Part shown: positions 30,665-39,802 of the stretch, in pieces | How positions within the stretch are numbered: the stretch's first letter is position 1 | Layout: each line of letters opens with the position of its first letter | Source of the DNA: Cupriavidus necator N-1 | Lineage (GTDB): Bacteria > Pseudomonadota > Gammaproteobacteria > Burkholderiales > Burkholderiaceae | Assembly (NCBI RefSeq): GCF_000219215.1 | Contig: NC_015726.1 | Span: 3,100,001 to 3,164,000, forward strand | Direction: 5' to 3' | Length of the DNA: 64,000 nt | Program-made: the position numbers and the translations under genes | The notes under the pieces: generated by a model | Database searches by the model: none | What the model was told of the DNA's origin: nothing | Seen by the model: the letters and a program-made list of their open reading frames with translations, nothing else

Positions 30665-31672
30665 TCATTCGAACTGGATATTGGCCTTGTGCGCCACGGC
30701 CTGCCATTTGTCATGCTCGCGGCGCACCAGGTTGCCGAGGTCGGCCGGGCTGCCGCCCACGATCTCGAAGCCCTGCGCAGCCAGCGCATCGACCACGCGC
30801 GGCTGGCGCAATGATTCGACCAGCGCGTCGTGGATGCGCGTGACCGTGGATGCCGGCAGGCCGGCCGGGCCGAACACGCCGATCCAGGAGTAGGCCTCGA
30901 AGCCCTTGAGCCCCTGCTCGGCCACCGTCGGCACCTGCGGCAGCTGGCGCAGCCGGCTGGTGCCGGTCACGCCCAGCACCTTGATGGTGCGGGCGGCCAC
31001 GTGCGCCTGCACCGCGGCATAGCTGCTGAAGAAGATATCGACCTCGTTGGACAGCACCGCCTGCACGGCCGGGCCGCCGCCCTTGTAGGGCACATGCAGC
31101 ATGCGCACGCCGGCTTCGGTCGCCAGCGCCTCGGCCGCCAGCTGGTTCAGGCTGCCGATGCCGGACGAGGCATAGCGCACGCCGTCGGGCCTGGCCTTGG
31201 CCAGCGCCACCAGTTCGCGCACATTGGCCACCGGCAGCGCGGGATTGGCGGCAATCACCAGCGGAAAGCGCACCAGCTGCGAAATTGGCGAGAAATCGCG
31301 GAAGGTGTCGTAGGGCAGCTGCTTGTAGGCGAAAGGGTTGATGGCGTGGGTGTCGAAGGCCATCAACAGAGTGGTGCCGTCCGGCTTCGCGCGCGCCACG
31401 GTGCTCGATGCGATCAGGCCGCCGGCACCCGGCTTGTTGTCGACCACCACGGTCTGCCCCAGCGCCGCCTTCAGCCCGGGCTGCAGCTGCCGGGCCACGA
31501 TGTCGACGCTCCCGCCAGGCGGGAACGGCAGCACCAGCGCGATCGAGCGGTTGCCCGCCGGCGGTTCGGCGCCGGTGGCGGCAGCGGCGTGAAGCATCGG
31601 GACGGGCATGGCGCCCAGCGGCAGGATCTTGAGCAGCAGGCGGCGGCGCCGCGTGCGTTCGGCAGAGGACAT
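30665..31672 (-). CDS. Bug-family (tripartite tricarboxylate transporter) periplasmic solute-binding protein
   Basis: 335 aa from the ATG at 31672. The head carries RRRRLLLKILPLGAMPVPML then AAAATGAEPP, an export signal with a strongly basic n-region. The mature protein has the TctC/Bug start IALVLPFPPGGSVDIVARQL, the second motif NKPGAGG and the HVPYKGGGPAVQAV loop. It binds a carboxylate or similar solute in the periplasm. No tctA/tctB membrane genes are nearby, as is usual for the many orphan Bug proteins of Burkholderiales. It is probably co-transcribed with the glyoxalase-like gene. Confidence 0.88.
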   Translation of the reverse strand: MSSAERTRRRRLLLKILPLGAMPVPMLHAAAATGAEPPAGNRSIALVLPFPPGGSVDIVARQLQPGLKAALGQTVVVDNKPGAGGLIASSTVARAKPDGTTLLMAFDTHAINPFAYKQLPYDTFRDFSPISQLVRFPLVIAANPALPVANVRELVALAKARPDGVRYASSGIGSLNQLAAEALATEAGVRMLHVPYKGGGPAVQAVLSNEVDIFFSSYAAVQAHVAARTIKVLGVTGTSRLRQLPQVPTVAEQGLKGFEAYSWIGVFGPAGLPASTVTRIHDALVESLRQPRVVDALAAQGFEIVGGSPADLGNLVRREHDKWQAVAHKANIQFE

Positions 31673-31763
31673 CAGGGTTTTCAGGCTGGATTCCTGGCCG
31701 GTTGCGCGGCCAGCCGCGGCCGCAAACTCGTGCCCCGACGGGCATGGCCGGCGGCCGCCGGGA

Positions 31764-31796
31764 CAAAAGAAAAGGGGCGGCATGACTGCCACCCCC
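31764..31796 (-). terminator. Terminator of clpS-clpA
   Basis: On the minus strand GGGGTGGCA pairs with TGCCGCCCC (one mismatch) and is followed by TTTTCTTTTG, about 50 bases beyond clpA. Confidence 0.8.
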
Positions 31797-31847
31797 GTAT
31801 TTTGCCCGATGACCGGCCACGTTGCAGGCAACGCGGCCGATAACCGC

Positions 31848-34142
31848 TCAGGCTTCGGCGCGCTGTTCCTCGGGCGCCTCGGGCGGTTCCGGCTCGATCT
31901 CGGAGAAATCGAGCTTGATCTGGTCCTGCTCGTCCAGGTCCACCACCACCTTGCCGCCCGAAACCAGCCGGCCGAACAGCAGCTCGTCGGCCAGGGCCTT
32001 GCGGATCATGTCCTGGATCAGGCGCTGCATCGGGCGCGCGCCCATCAGCGGATCGAACCCCTTGTGCGCCAGGAACTTGCGCAGCTTCTCGGTAAAGCTG
32101 GCCTCCACCTTCTTCTCGTGCAGCTGCTCTTCCAGCTGCATCAGGAACTTGTCGACCACGCGCAGGATGATCTCCTCATCCAGCGACCGGAAGCTGATCA
32201 TGGCATCCAGGCGGTTACGGAATTCCGGCGTGAACATGCGCTTGATGTCGGCCATCTCGTCGCCCTGCTCGCGCGAGCTGGTGAAGCCGATGGAGGCGCG
32301 GTTCATGGTCTCCGCCCCCGCGTTGGTGGTCATGATGATGATCACGTTGCGGAAGTCGGCGCGCCGGCCGTTGTTGTCGGTCAGCGAACCATGGTCCATC
32401 ACCTGCAGCAGGATATTGAAGATATCCGGGTGCGCCTTCTCGATTTCATCCAGCAGCAGCACGCAGTGCGGCTTCTTGGTGACAGCCTCGGTCAGCAGGC
32501 CGCCCTGGTCAAAGCCGACGTATCCCGGCGGCGCGCCGATAAGGCGGCTCACCGCGTGGCGTTCCATGTACTCGGACATGTCAAAGCGCAGCAGCTCGAT
32601 GCCCATGATGAAGGCGAGTTGCTTGGCGACCTCGGTCTTGCCCACGCCCGTGGGGCCGGAGAACAGGAACGACCCGATCGGCTTGTCGGTCTTGCCCAGG
32701 CCGGCGCGCGACATCTTGATCGCCGAGGCCAGTGCCTCGATCGCCGGGTCCTGGCCGAACACCACCGACTTCAGGTCGCGGTCCAGCGTCTGCAGCTTGC
32801 TGCGGTCGTCCTGGTTCACGCTCTGCGGCGGGATGCGCGCAATGCGCGAGACGATGTCCTCGATCTCGCCCTTGCCGATGGTCTTCTTCTGCTTGGACTT
32901 CGGCAGGATGCGCTGCGCCGCGCCGGCTTCGTCGATCACGTCGATCGCCTTGTCGGGCAGGTGGCGGTCGGTAATGAAGCGGGCCGACAGCTCCGCTGCC
33001 GCGGTCAGCGCCGAGGCCGCGTACTTGACGCCATGGTGCTCCTCGAAGCGCGACTTCAGGCCGCGCAGGATCTGCACGGTCTGGTCCACCGAAGGTTCGA
33101 CCACGTCGATCTTCTGGAAGCGCCGCGACAGCGCCGCGTCCTTCTCGAAGATGCCGCGATATTCCGTGAAGGTGGTCGCGCCGATGCACTTGAGCTGGCC
33201 CGACGACAGCGCCGGCTTGAGCAGGTTGCTGGCGTCCAGCGTCCCGCCCGAGGCAGCACCCGCGCCGATCAGCGTGTGGATCTCGTCGATGAACAGGATC
33301 GCGTTCGGATTGTCCTTGAGCGACTTCAGCACGCCCTTCAGGCGTTGTTCGAAGTCACCACGGTACTTGGTGCCGGCCAGCAGCGCTCCCATGTCGAGCG
33401 AGTAGACGGTGGCCTTTTCCAGGATGTCCGGCACCTCGTTCTTGGTGATGCGCCACGCCAGGCCCTCGGCGATCGCGGTCTTGCCGACGCCGGCCTCGCC
33501 GACCAGCAGCGGGTTGTTCTTACGCCGGCGGCACAGCACCTGGACCACGCGCTCGACTTCGCTCTCGCGGCCGATCAGCGGGTCGATCTTGCCAGCCTTG
33601 GCCAGCGTGTTCAGGTTCTGGGTGTATTGCTCGAGCGGGCTTTCCTTGCCGTCGCCGCCCTCGCCTTCGCCAGCGGCATCGCCATGCTTGGCGGGCTCGG
33701 ACTGGTCCTTGCGGATGCCATGGCTGATGAAATTGACCACGTCCAGGCGCGTTACGCCCTGCTGCTGCAGGTAATAGACCGCGTGCGAATCCTTCTCGCC
33801 GAATATCGCGACCAGCACGTTGGCACCCGTCACTTCCTTCTTGCCGTTGGAAGTGGACTGGACGTGCATGATCGCGCGCTGGATCACGCGCTGGAAACCG
33901 AGCGTGGGCTGGGTATCGACCTCGTCGGTACCCGGCACCACCGGCGTGTTATCCGCGATGAAGTTCTTCAGGCTGGTGCGCAGGTCTTCTATATTGGCCG
34001 CGCAGGCGCGCAAGACTTCCGCTGCCGTGGGATTGTCGAGCAATGCCAGCAGCAGGTGCTCCACGGTAATGAACTCGTGGCGTGCCTGCCTGGCTTCGAC
34101 AAACGCCATATGCAGGCTCACTTCCAATTCTTGCGCAATCAT
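31848..34142 (-). CDS. clpA: ATP-dependent Clp protease ATP-binding subunit ClpA
   Basis: 764 aa from the ATG at 34142 ([14 protein letters not shown]), chosen because it overlaps the clpS stop as ATGA and has GGAGG upstream. It is the AAA+ unfoldase that feeds substrates, including N-degron proteins brought by ClpS, into ClpP. The N-domain (1-145) is followed by AAA-1 with [15 protein letters not shown] and AAA-2 with [12 protein letters not shown]. The P-loop-binding IGL/IGF-type loop lies near residue 620 ([11 protein letters not shown]). The acidic tail ends [15 protein letters not shown]. Confidence 0.97.
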   Translation of the reverse strand: MIAQELEVSLHMAFVEARQARHEFITVEHLLLALLDNPTAAEVLRACAANIEDLRTSLKNFIADNTPVVPGTDEVDTQPTLGFQRVIQRAIMHVQSTSNGKKEVTGANVLVAIFGEKDSHAVYYLQQQGVTRLDVVNFISHGIRKDQSEPAKHGDAAGEGEGGDGKESPLEQYTQNLNTLAKAGKIDPLIGRESEVERVVQVLCRRRKNNPLLVGEAGVGKTAIAEGLAWRITKNEVPDILEKATVYSLDMGALLAGTKYRGDFEQRLKGVLKSLKDNPNAILFIDEIHTLIGAGAASGGTLDASNLLKPALSSGQLKCIGATTFTEYRGIFEKDAALSRRFQKIDVVEPSVDQTVQILRGLKSRFEEHHGVKYAASALTAAAELSARFITDRHLPDKAIDVIDEAGAAQRILPKSKQKKTIGKGEIEDIVSRIARIPPQSVNQDDRSKLQTLDRDLKSVVFGQDPAIEALASAIKMSRAGLGKTDKPIGSFLFSGPTGVGKTEVAKQLAFIMGIELLRFDMSEYMERHAVSRLIGAPPGYVGFDQGGLLTEAVTKKPHCVLLLDEIEKAHPDIFNILLQVMDHGSLTDNNGRRADFRNVIIIMTTNAGAETMNRASIGFTSSREQGDEMADIKRMFTPEFRNRLDAMISFRSLDEEIILRVVDKFLMQLEEQLHEKKVEASFTEKLRKFLAHKGFDPLMGARPMQRLIQDMIRKALADELLFGRLVSGGKVVVDLDEQDQIKLDFSEIEPEPPEAPEEQRAEA

Positions 34143-34465
34143 GCTTCCTCCATCACGCACTGCAGGGGATGCCCCGCCTGCCGCGCGTGCGTTGACACCA
34201 GCTCGACCTTGGTCGCTGCAATATCCCTGGTGTAGATACCGCAGACGCCCTTTCCTTCCCGGTGCACGGTGAGCATGATCTGCGTCGCCGTTTCCCGGTC
34301 CCTGCTGAAATACTGCTGCAGGATCATCACTACAAACTCCATCGGAGTGTAGTCGTCATTAAGCAGCACCACCTTGAACATGGCGGGCGGTTTAAGCGCC
34401 TGCTCTTTCCGCTCCAGGATGGTGCCCGCTTCGCGTTGTGGAACATTCGCAAGCCGTGTAGCCAT
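34139..34465 (-). CDS. clpS: ATP-dependent Clp protease adaptor ClpS
   Basis: 108 aa. It binds N-degron residues and hands substrates to ClpA. The core has [24 protein letters not shown], with the conserved N-D-D-Y/F-T-P-M pocket, then [19 protein letters not shown]. The flexible 25-residue head ([16 protein letters not shown]) is normal for the family. It overlaps clpA by four bases. Confidence 0.97.
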   Translation of the reverse strand: MATRLANVPQREAGTILERKEQALKPPAMFKVVLLNDDYTPMEFVVMILQQYFSRDRETATQIMLTVHREGKGVCGIYTRDIAATKVELVSTHARQAGHPLQCVMEEA

Positions 34466-34977
34466 GGCTTTATTCTAACCCTTACTCGCAACTCTGCAAT
34501 TTGGGGAAAAGGCGCCGGATTCAAGAGCCGGGTCACCTGTTTCCGGTGGTGGAAGGACGCGGGATTTCACGCGGGAGGCATTGCAAGGCACGTGGCCGGC
34601 GCGGCGGGACTCCATCCACGGCAGCCCTAGCGTATGCCGCCAAGGTACCACCAGGTGCCGTCCGATTCCCGCCACACCCTGCTGGCAGTGGGGAATCCGC
34701 CAACTTGACAGTATCCGGCTTTGCCAGAAGAATCGTTCGCACACCTGCCGACGGCCAACGAGCCAAAGCAACAGCCGAGGCAGGTGATCCGTGAGCAGGG
34801 AGGCCACGGCCGCCGCGGCGGCGAGTCAGCATCGAGACTGTCCGCCACGCGATTGCACCTCGCCGCGCGTCATCGCCTGCCGCACCTCAGGACGCGGCAG
34901 GTCATGGCGCCGCAGTCCGTGCCGTCTGGCCGGCAAGGCTTCCCCGCTTTGAAATCTGCTATTTCGTGGGGGAGTAT
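34466..34977. other. Non-coding region between clpS and the cold-shock gene
   Basis: 512 bases between divergent genes. Several open frames occur on both strands but look like none of the known families and lack ribosome sites. TTGACA at 34705-34710 with AAGAAT 17 bases later could start the cold-shock transcript, giving a leader of about 240 bases. Such long leaders are usual for cspA-type genes, but this one is unproven. Confidence 0.5.
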
Positions 34978-35184
34978 ATGGCAAGCGGTATCGTCAAATG
35001 GTTCAATGACGCCAAGGGCTTCGGGTTCATCAAGCCGGACGAGGGCGAAGAAGAACTGTTTGCGCACTTTTCGGCTATCCAGATGTCCGGCTTCAAGACG
35101 CTGAAGGAAGGTCAACGCGTCTCGTTCGAGGTGGTCCAGGGCCCCAAGGGCAAGCAAGCCACCAATATCCAGGACGCCAGCTAA
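34978..35184 (+). CDS. Cold-shock-domain protein (CspA family)
   Basis: 68 aa, a single cold-shock domain. RNP1 KGFGFIKPD (about 14-22) and RNP2 LFAHFSAI (about 27-34) are intact, so it should bind single-stranded RNA or DNA as an RNA chaperone. The ATG at 34978 has GGGGGAG eight bases upstream. A frame four codons longer has no such site. The csp-clpS-clpA group near icd is a recurrent Burkholderiales arrangement. Confidence 0.95.
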   Translation: MASGIVKWFNDAKGFGFIKPDEGEEELFAHFSAIQMSGFKTLKEGQRVSFEVVQGPKGKQATNIQDAS

Positions 35185-35342
35185 AGCGCGCCGCGACCGC
35201 ATCCCGGCCGCAGAGCCGCGGAGCGGTCAACCAGGGTGTGGGGGGGCTCCCCCGGGACGGGATCGATGCCAGCGCCCCGCCTTGCCGCCACGGCGGCGCG
35301 GCGGGTGCCGGCTCGGATCAGCTGCACGCACCACATCCGACG

Positions 35343-35378
35343 GAAAGCCCGGCCTCGCGCCGGGCTTTCTGCTTTTTG
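35343..35378 (+). terminator. Terminator after the cold-shock gene
   Basis: AAAGCCCGGC/GCCGGGCTTT forms a 10-bp stem with a five-base loop and is followed by CTGCTTTTT, 160 bases past the gene. On the other strand it could also serve the convergent VOC gene. Confidence 0.8.
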
Positions 35379-35397
35379 GGCCCCAGGGTCCGGGCCA

Positions 35398-35859
35398 TCA
35401 GGCCCAGCCGTCGATCTTCAGCCCGCTGGCCTGCTCGGCCTCTTCCCTGGTGACCTTGCGTACAGTCTGGCCAAAGGTCCAGACATGTCCCTCCGTGTCC
35501 CGGGCCGTGTAGGTCCGGTCGCCGTAGAACTCGTCCTGCGGCTCGCGCAGGATCACGGCCCCGGCGGCGCGCGCGTGCTCGCAATGCTGGTCCAGCCCTT
35601 CCTGCAGATGCACGTGCAGGGTCTGGGTATTCTTGCCTCCGATCGAGGCCGGGCTGGCGGTAAAGTCCGCCCACTCGCTGCCCACCATCAGGTAGCTGTC
35701 GCCGAAACGCATTTCAGAATGCACCAGCTGGTCCTGCTGGTCGCGGATCACCATGACCCGCTCAAAGCCGAAGGCGCGCTCCAGCCAGTCCAGGGCCGCC
35801 AGCGGGTCCTTGTAGAAGAGGGCCGCACCGAACGCGGTGCGGCGGAAGGGATCGTCCAT
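35398..35859 (-). CDS. VOC-family protein, PhnB/glyoxalase-like
   Basis: 153 aa. It reads as one bleomycin-resistance/glyoxalase fold of the PhnB type, with ALFYKDPLAALDWLERAFGFE at the start and DPEGHVWTFGQ-like DTEGHVWTFGQTVRKVT at the end. No function is assigned. Metal-ligand positions (His in LVHSEMRFGD, Glu/His near the end) are partly present. It stands alone between the csp terminator and icd. Confidence 0.8.
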   Translation of the reverse strand: MDDPFRRTAFGAALFYKDPLAALDWLERAFGFERVMVIRDQQDQLVHSEMRFGDSYLMVGSEWADFTASPASIGGKNTQTLHVHLQEGLDQHCEHARAAGAVILREPQDEFYGDRTYTARDTEGHVWTFGQTVRKVTREEAEQASGLKIDGWA

Positions 35860-35933
35860 GCCTGTCTCCTCGGGCCGCCAGGCCCGTCAGTCCAACCCCT
35901 GACGTTCTAGGCAACACTGGCGCCCGGGGCAAG

Positions 35934-35972
35934 AAAAAAACCCCGGCGCCGACCAGGCGGCACCGGGGTTTT
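35934..35972 (-). terminator. Terminator of icd
   Basis: A near-perfect stem AACCCCGGCGCC/GGCACCGGGGTT with one mismatch. On the minus strand it ends in seven T. It lies 37 bases past the icd stop. Confidence 0.88.
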
Positions 35973-36008
35973 CCTTGGCAGGTCGCCCGCTGCAGCGGGA
36001 GTCCGTGC

Positions 36009-37259
36009 TTACATATTGTCGATCATCACCTGGCCAAAGCCCGAGCACGACACCTGCGTCGCGCCTTCCAGCAGGCGGGCGAAGTCGTACGTCACCTTCT
36101 TGGACAGGATCGACTTCTCCATCGACGAGATGATCAGGTCCGCGGCTTCGGTCCAGCCCATGTGGCGCAGCATCATTTCGGCCGACAGGATTTCAGAGCC
36201 CGGGTTGACGTAGTCCTTGCCGGCGTACTTCGGCGCGGTGCCGTGGGTGGCCTCGAACATGGCGACCGAGTCAGACATATTGGCGCCCGGGGCAATGCCG
36301 ATGCCGCCGACCTGCGCGGCCAGCGCGTCGGAGACATAGTCGCCGTTCAGGTTCAGCGTGGCGATCACCGAGTATTCGGCCGGACGCAGCAGGATCTGCT
36401 GCAGGAAGGCGTCGGCAATGGCGTCCTTGACCACGATGTCCTTGCCGGTCTTCGGGTTCTTGAACTTGCACCACGGGCCGCCGTCGACCAGCTCGGCGCC
36501 GAATTCCTTTTGCGCCAGCTCGTAGCCCCAGTCACGGAAGCCACCTTCGGTGAACTTCATGATGTTGCCCTTGTGCACCAGCGTCACCGACGGCTTGTCG
36601 TTGTCGATGGCGTACTGGATCGCCTTGCGCACCAGGCGCTCGGTGCCCTCGCGCGAGACCGGCTTGATGCCGATGCCCGAGGTCGCCGGGAAGCGGATCT
36701 TCTTCACGCCCATCTCGTTCTGCAGGAAGGCGATCAGCTTCTTGGCCTGGTCGCTCTCGGCCGCCCATTCGATGCCGGCGTAGATGTCCTCCGAGTTCTC
36801 GCGGAAGATCACCATATCGGTCTTTTCCGGCTCACGCACCGGCGAGGGCACGCCCTTGAAGTAGCGCACCGGGCGCAGGCAGACGTACAGGTCCAGCTGC
36901 TGGCGCAGCGCCACGTTCAGCGAGCGGATGCCGCCGCCCACCGGCGTGGTCAGCGGGCCCTTGATCGAGACCACATAGTCCTTGAGCACCTCCAGGGTTT
37001 CGTCCGGCAGCCACACGTCCGGGCCGTAGACCTTGGTCGACTTCTCGCCGGCGTAGATCTCCATCCAGGCGATCTTGCGCTTGCCGCCATAGGCCTTGGC
37101 CACGGCCGCGTCGACCACCTTGATCATCACCGGAGTGATATCGAGGCCCGTACCGTCGCCTTCGATATAAGGAATGATCGGATTGTCCGGGACATTCAGC
37201 GAAAAATCCTGGTTGACCGTGATCTTTTCGCCGGCCGGAACCTTGATATGTTGGTACAT
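36009..37259 (-). CDS. icd: NADP-dependent isocitrate dehydrogenase
   Basis: 416 aa from the ATG at 37259 ([20 protein letters not shown]), the E. coli-type homodimeric enzyme. It decarboxylates isocitrate to 2-oxoglutarate in the TCA cycle. Seen: [18 protein letters not shown], substrate loop [23 protein letters not shown] with the Ser that AceK phosphorylates in E. coli, [19 protein letters not shown], and the NADP-site region [29 protein letters not shown] frame 38 codons longer is not supported. A TACAAT at 37344-37339 may be its -10, with a palindrome further upstream. Confidence 0.97.
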   Translation of the reverse strand: MYQHIKVPAGEKITVNQDFSLNVPDNPIIPYIEGDGTGLDITPVMIKVVDAAVAKAYGGKRKIAWMEIYAGEKSTKVYGPDVWLPDETLEVLKDYVVSIKGPLTTPVGGGIRSLNVALRQQLDLYVCLRPVRYFKGVPSPVREPEKTDMVIFRENSEDIYAGIEWAAESDQAKKLIAFLQNEMGVKKIRFPATSGIGIKPVSREGTERLVRKAIQYAIDNDKPSVTLVHKGNIMKFTEGGFRDWGYELAQKEFGAELVDGGPWCKFKNPKTGKDIVVKDAIADAFLQQILLRPAEYSVIATLNLNGDYVSDALAAQVGGIGIAPGANMSDSVAMFEATHGTAPKYAGKDYVNPGSEILSAEMMLRHMGWTEAADLIISSMEKSILSKKVTYDFARLLEGATQVSCSGFGQVMIDNM

Positions 37260-37338
37260 GACGTCTCCAGTACGGAACGGTTGTGACTGCCGCCGGTTCG
37301 TGGCCGGTCGGCGAGATTCGGGGAGAGGGCGCTGACGC

Positions 37339-37344
37339 ATTGTA
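37339..37344 (-). promoter_or_regulatory. -10 element of icd
   Basis: TACAAT in the context GCTACAATGCG on the minus strand predicts a start near 37332 and a leader of about 73 bases. No good -35 is seen, so an activator may be needed. Confidence 0.45.
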
Positions 37345-37407
37345 GCGGGCCTTACCGCACACCCGTGCTGCATTGCATCACCCTGGCGCCACCCTGCGCT
37401 GCCTTCA

Positions 37408-37421
37408 GTCTTATATAAGAC
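37408..37421. promoter_or_regulatory. Perfect 14-bp palindrome GTCTTATATAAGAC in the icd/rluE intergenic region
   Basis: It lies about 65 bases upstream of the icd -10 and covers the -35 position expected for a rightward promoter (TATTAT at 37437-37442) toward rluE. The core TCTTATATAAGA recurs at 42390-42401. Perfect symmetry suggests a dimeric regulator. The protein is unknown. Confidence 0.55.
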
Positions 37422-37529
37422 ACAAGACTAATTTCGTATTATGCAGCAATTTTTCATCATCCGCCAATCGGGCCGGACCCCAGATCCTCTCCCCCGCCCC
37501 TGCGCGCCACTGCGGCATACTTGCGCCCC

Positions 37530-38210
37530 ATGACCCTGATTGCCCTGAACAAGCCGTTTGGCACCATGAGCCAGTTCTCGGAACACCCGACGCGCCCGAC
37601 GCTGGCCGCGTGCGTGAGCATGCCCGGCGTCTACCCGGCCGGGCGGCTCGATGCCGACAGCGAGGGCTTGCTGCTGCTGACCGACGACGGCGCGCTGCAG
37701 GCCCACATCGCCGACCCGCGCCACAAGCTGGAGAAGACCTACCTGGCACAGGTCGAAGGCATTCCCGATGCCACCGCGCTGGCCCGGCTGCGCGCCGGGG
37801 TAGACCTGGGCGACTTCGTCACGCAGCCGGCCAGGGTACGCGCGATCGAGGCGCCCGACTGGCTGTGGCCGCGCCAGCCGCCGGTGCGCTTTCGCGCGGC
37901 GATCCCGACCGCGTGGCTGGAACTGAAGATCCGCGAGGGCAAGAACCGGCAGGTGCGCCGCATGACCGCCGCGGTCGGCTTTCCCACGTTGCGGCTGGTG
38001 CGGGTCGGGATCGGCCCGCTTGACCTGCGCGCCCTGGGGCTGGCGCCCGGCGAAAGCTGCGAGGTGTTCGCCGCCCAACTGGGACTGGCGGCCGTTGCTC
38101 GGCATGCCCGGCCGGATCCGGCGCGGCGGCCGGATGTATCGAAAGCCAGGACGGATGACACCAAGCGCCGCTCTCGTTACAAAAAAAAACAAATCGCGGG
38201 TCAACCCTGA
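37530..38210 (+). CDS. rluE: Ribosomal large-subunit pseudouridine synthase, RluE type
   Basis: 226 aa from the ATG at 37530. A TTG three codons earlier has no advantage. It should isomerise one uridine of 23S rRNA (U2457 in E. coli). The RsuA-family catalytic motif is VYPAGRLDADSEGLLLLTDDG with the catalytic Asp after RL, preceded by LIALNKPFGTMSQF. The C-terminal motif LKIREGKNRQVRRMTAAVGFPTLRLVR is present. The basic tail of about 45 residues ending KKKQIAGQP is longer than in E. coli RluE. Confidence 0.92.
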   Translation: MTLIALNKPFGTMSQFSEHPTRPTLAACVSMPGVYPAGRLDADSEGLLLLTDDGALQAHIADPRHKLEKTYLAQVEGIPDATALARLRAGVDLGDFVTQPARVRAIEAPDWLWPRQPPVRFRAAIPTAWLELKIREGKNRQVRRMTAAVGFPTLRLVRVGIGPLDLRALGLAPGESCEVFAAQLGLAAVARHARPDPARRPDVSKARTDDTKRRSRYKKKQIAGQP

Positions 38211-38294
38211 CGGCAACGGCCTCGTTCTTGTCGGGGACACGTCCTATCGCGCGTCATCATTTCCGACTTTTCTTATCCTTCGAGGTAATACGCC

Positions 38295-38489
38295 ATGAAA
38301 AAACTGATCGCTGCTCTGGTTGTTGGCCTGTTCGCCACCGGCGCCTTCGCCCAGGCTTCGGCACCTGCTGCTGCCGACACTGCAGCGCCCGCGGCCACCA
38401 AGGAAGCCCCGAAGGCCGCCAAGAAGAAGACCACCACCAAGAAGCACAGCAAGAAGAAGGCCGCCGCGTCGGCCCCGGCTGCCCAGTAA
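38295..38489 (+). CDS. Small secreted Ala/Lys-rich protein
   Basis: 64 aa. A classical signal peptide MKKLIAALVVGLFATGAFAQA should be cut after AFA (residue 19), leaving about 45 residues. The mature part has an Ala/Pro half and then KAAKKKTTTKKHSKKKAAASAPAAQ, strongly basic and without structure motifs. The ATG has GAGG eight bases upstream and a good terminator follows, so the gene is real. Similar small proteins are common in Burkholderiales without a known role. The basic tail might bind DNA, RNA or anionic cell-wall polymers, but this is a guess. Confidence 0.85.
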   Translation: MKKLIAALVVGLFATGAFAQASAPAAADTAAPAATKEAPKAAKKKTTTKKHSKKKAAASAPAAQ

Positions 38490-38537
38490 TTGCTGGCGCC
38501 CTCCCTGCCCCGTGCGTGCGCGAGGCAGGAAAGAAAT

Positions 38538-38568
38538 GGCAGGCTGCCGCCAGGCGCCTGCCTTTTTT
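38538..38568 (+). terminator. Terminator after the small secreted protein
   Basis: GGCAGGC/GCCTGCC is a perfect 7-bp stem followed by TTTTTT, 49 bases past the stop. Confidence 0.85.
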
Positions 38569-38680
38569 ATTGCCGGTATAGGATTGTCGAGGTGCGGCGT
38601 ACCGTCGGCCGCACATCAGCATGCCGCGTGTGCGCTATGCTTGCGGCTGCCGCGGCCCGCGCCATTTCAGACTGAACACC

Positions 38681-39139
38681 ATGTCCTTCCTGTCCAAGAC
38701 GCTGTTGTCACAATGCTCCTCCCTTGCCGGCCTGCTCGCGCTGAGCGCCGGGATCGCGCACGCGCAGGCCGCGCTGCCGATGGTGCCGCTCACTGCGGGC
38801 ATGTTTGCGATCCAGGCGGAGGTTGCCGCCACGCCGGCGGCACGCGAGCAGGGACTGATGTACCGCACGACCATGGCCCCCAACGCCGGCATGCTGTTCG
38901 TGTTCGAGCAGAAGGCGGGCCACTGCTTCTGGATGCGCAATACCGAGCTGCCGCTGTCGATCGCCTTCCTGGCCGATGACGGCACCATCGTGAATATCGA
39001 GGACATGGCGCCGCGCACGGAGAGCAACCATTGCCCGAAGGCGGCGATCCGCTATGCGCTGGAAATGAACAAGGGATGGTTCACGCAGAAAGGCATCAAG
39101 GCCGGCGCGAAAATCGGCGGACTGCCGCAGCCTCGCTGA
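38681..39139 (+). CDS. Secreted DUF192-family protein
   Basis: 152 aa from the ATG at 38681. The N-terminus is a signal peptide with a hydrophobic stretch to about residue 28 (LAGLLALSAGIAHAQA). The DUF192 domain follows, with the hallmark REQGLMYRTTMAPNAGMLFVFEQKAGHCFWMRNTELPLSIAFLADDG. Its cellular role is not established. Related proteins are predicted envelope proteins. It stands alone between a terminator and the convergent yajQ. Confidence 0.88.
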   Translation: MSFLSKTLLSQCSSLAGLLALSAGIAHAQAALPMVPLTAGMFAIQAEVAATPAAREQGLMYRTTMAPNAGMLFVFEQKAGHCFWMRNTELPLSIAFLADDGTIVNIEDMAPRTESNHCPKAAIRYALEMNKGWFTQKGIKAGAKIGGLPQPR

Positions 39140-39191
39140 GGGCGGCAGCGCCAGGCGGCGCCGGCAGGAGCGCCGGCGCGGAGGGCAAGGG

Positions 39192-39677
39192 TCAGTCGCG
39201 GAAGTTGTTGAAGTCCAGCGGCGCCTCGGAAACATCCTTGCGCAGCATCGCCATCACGCTCTGCAGGTCGTCGCGCTTGGCGCCCGACACGCGCACCGCA
39301 TCGCCCTGGATGCTGGCCTGCACCTTGATCTTGCTGTCCTTGATGATGCGCACGATCTTCTTGGACAGGTCGCCGGTCACGCCCTTCTTGATCGTGATCA
39401 CCTGCTTGACCTTGTCGCCGCTGATCTTGTCGATCTTGCCGTAGTCCAGGAAGCGCACGTCCACGTTGCGCTTGGCCATCTTGTTGATCAGCACATCCTT
39501 GACCTGGCTCAGCTTGAAATCATCGTCGGCAAAGGCAGTCAGTTCATTTTCCTTCTGCTCGACCCGGGCGTCCGAGCCCTTGAAATCGAAGCGCGTCGAG
39601 ATTTCCTTGTTAGCCTGCTCGACGGCATTCTTCACCTCGACCATGTTCGCTTCGCACACTACATCAAACGACGGCAT
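39192..39677 (-). CDS. yajQ: YajQ-family nucleotide-binding protein
   Basis: 161 aa, normal length, starting [26 protein letters not shown]. Two ferredoxin-like folds are predicted. The conserved RFDFKGSDA and [22 protein letters not shown] are visible. Family members bind nucleotides, and some in Xanthomonas bind cyclic di-GMP and affect transcription. Whether this one does is not known. It is divergent from murB. Confidence 0.93.
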   Translation of the reverse strand: MPSFDVVCEANMVEVKNAVEQANKEISTRFDFKGSDARVEQKENELTAFADDDFKLSQVKDVLINKMAKRNVDVRFLDYGKIDKISGDKVKQVITIKKGVTGDLSKKIVRIIKDSKIKVQASIQGDAVRVSGAKRDDLQSVMAMLRKDVSEAPLDFNNFRD

Positions 39678-39802
39678 TGCATTCTCCTTGTGATCCGTAT
39701 GCCCGGAAGCCGGCCGCGCACGGCGCCTTCCGTATAATCCAGCCTACCTCGCAGTTCCGGGTCGCTTGCCTACCAGCGGCGGCCGCGTCACCTTTTCCTT
39801 GC

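Noticed and set aside
34475..34832. Overlapping frames of 100-120 codons upstream of clpS
   Set aside because: No family resemblance, conflicting frames on both strands, no ribosome site; treated as leader or spacer.
35398..35859. Antibiotic-resistance function for the VOC protein
   Set aside because: VOC folds include bleomycin-binding proteins, but nothing here points to resistance; general PhnB-like annotation is safer.
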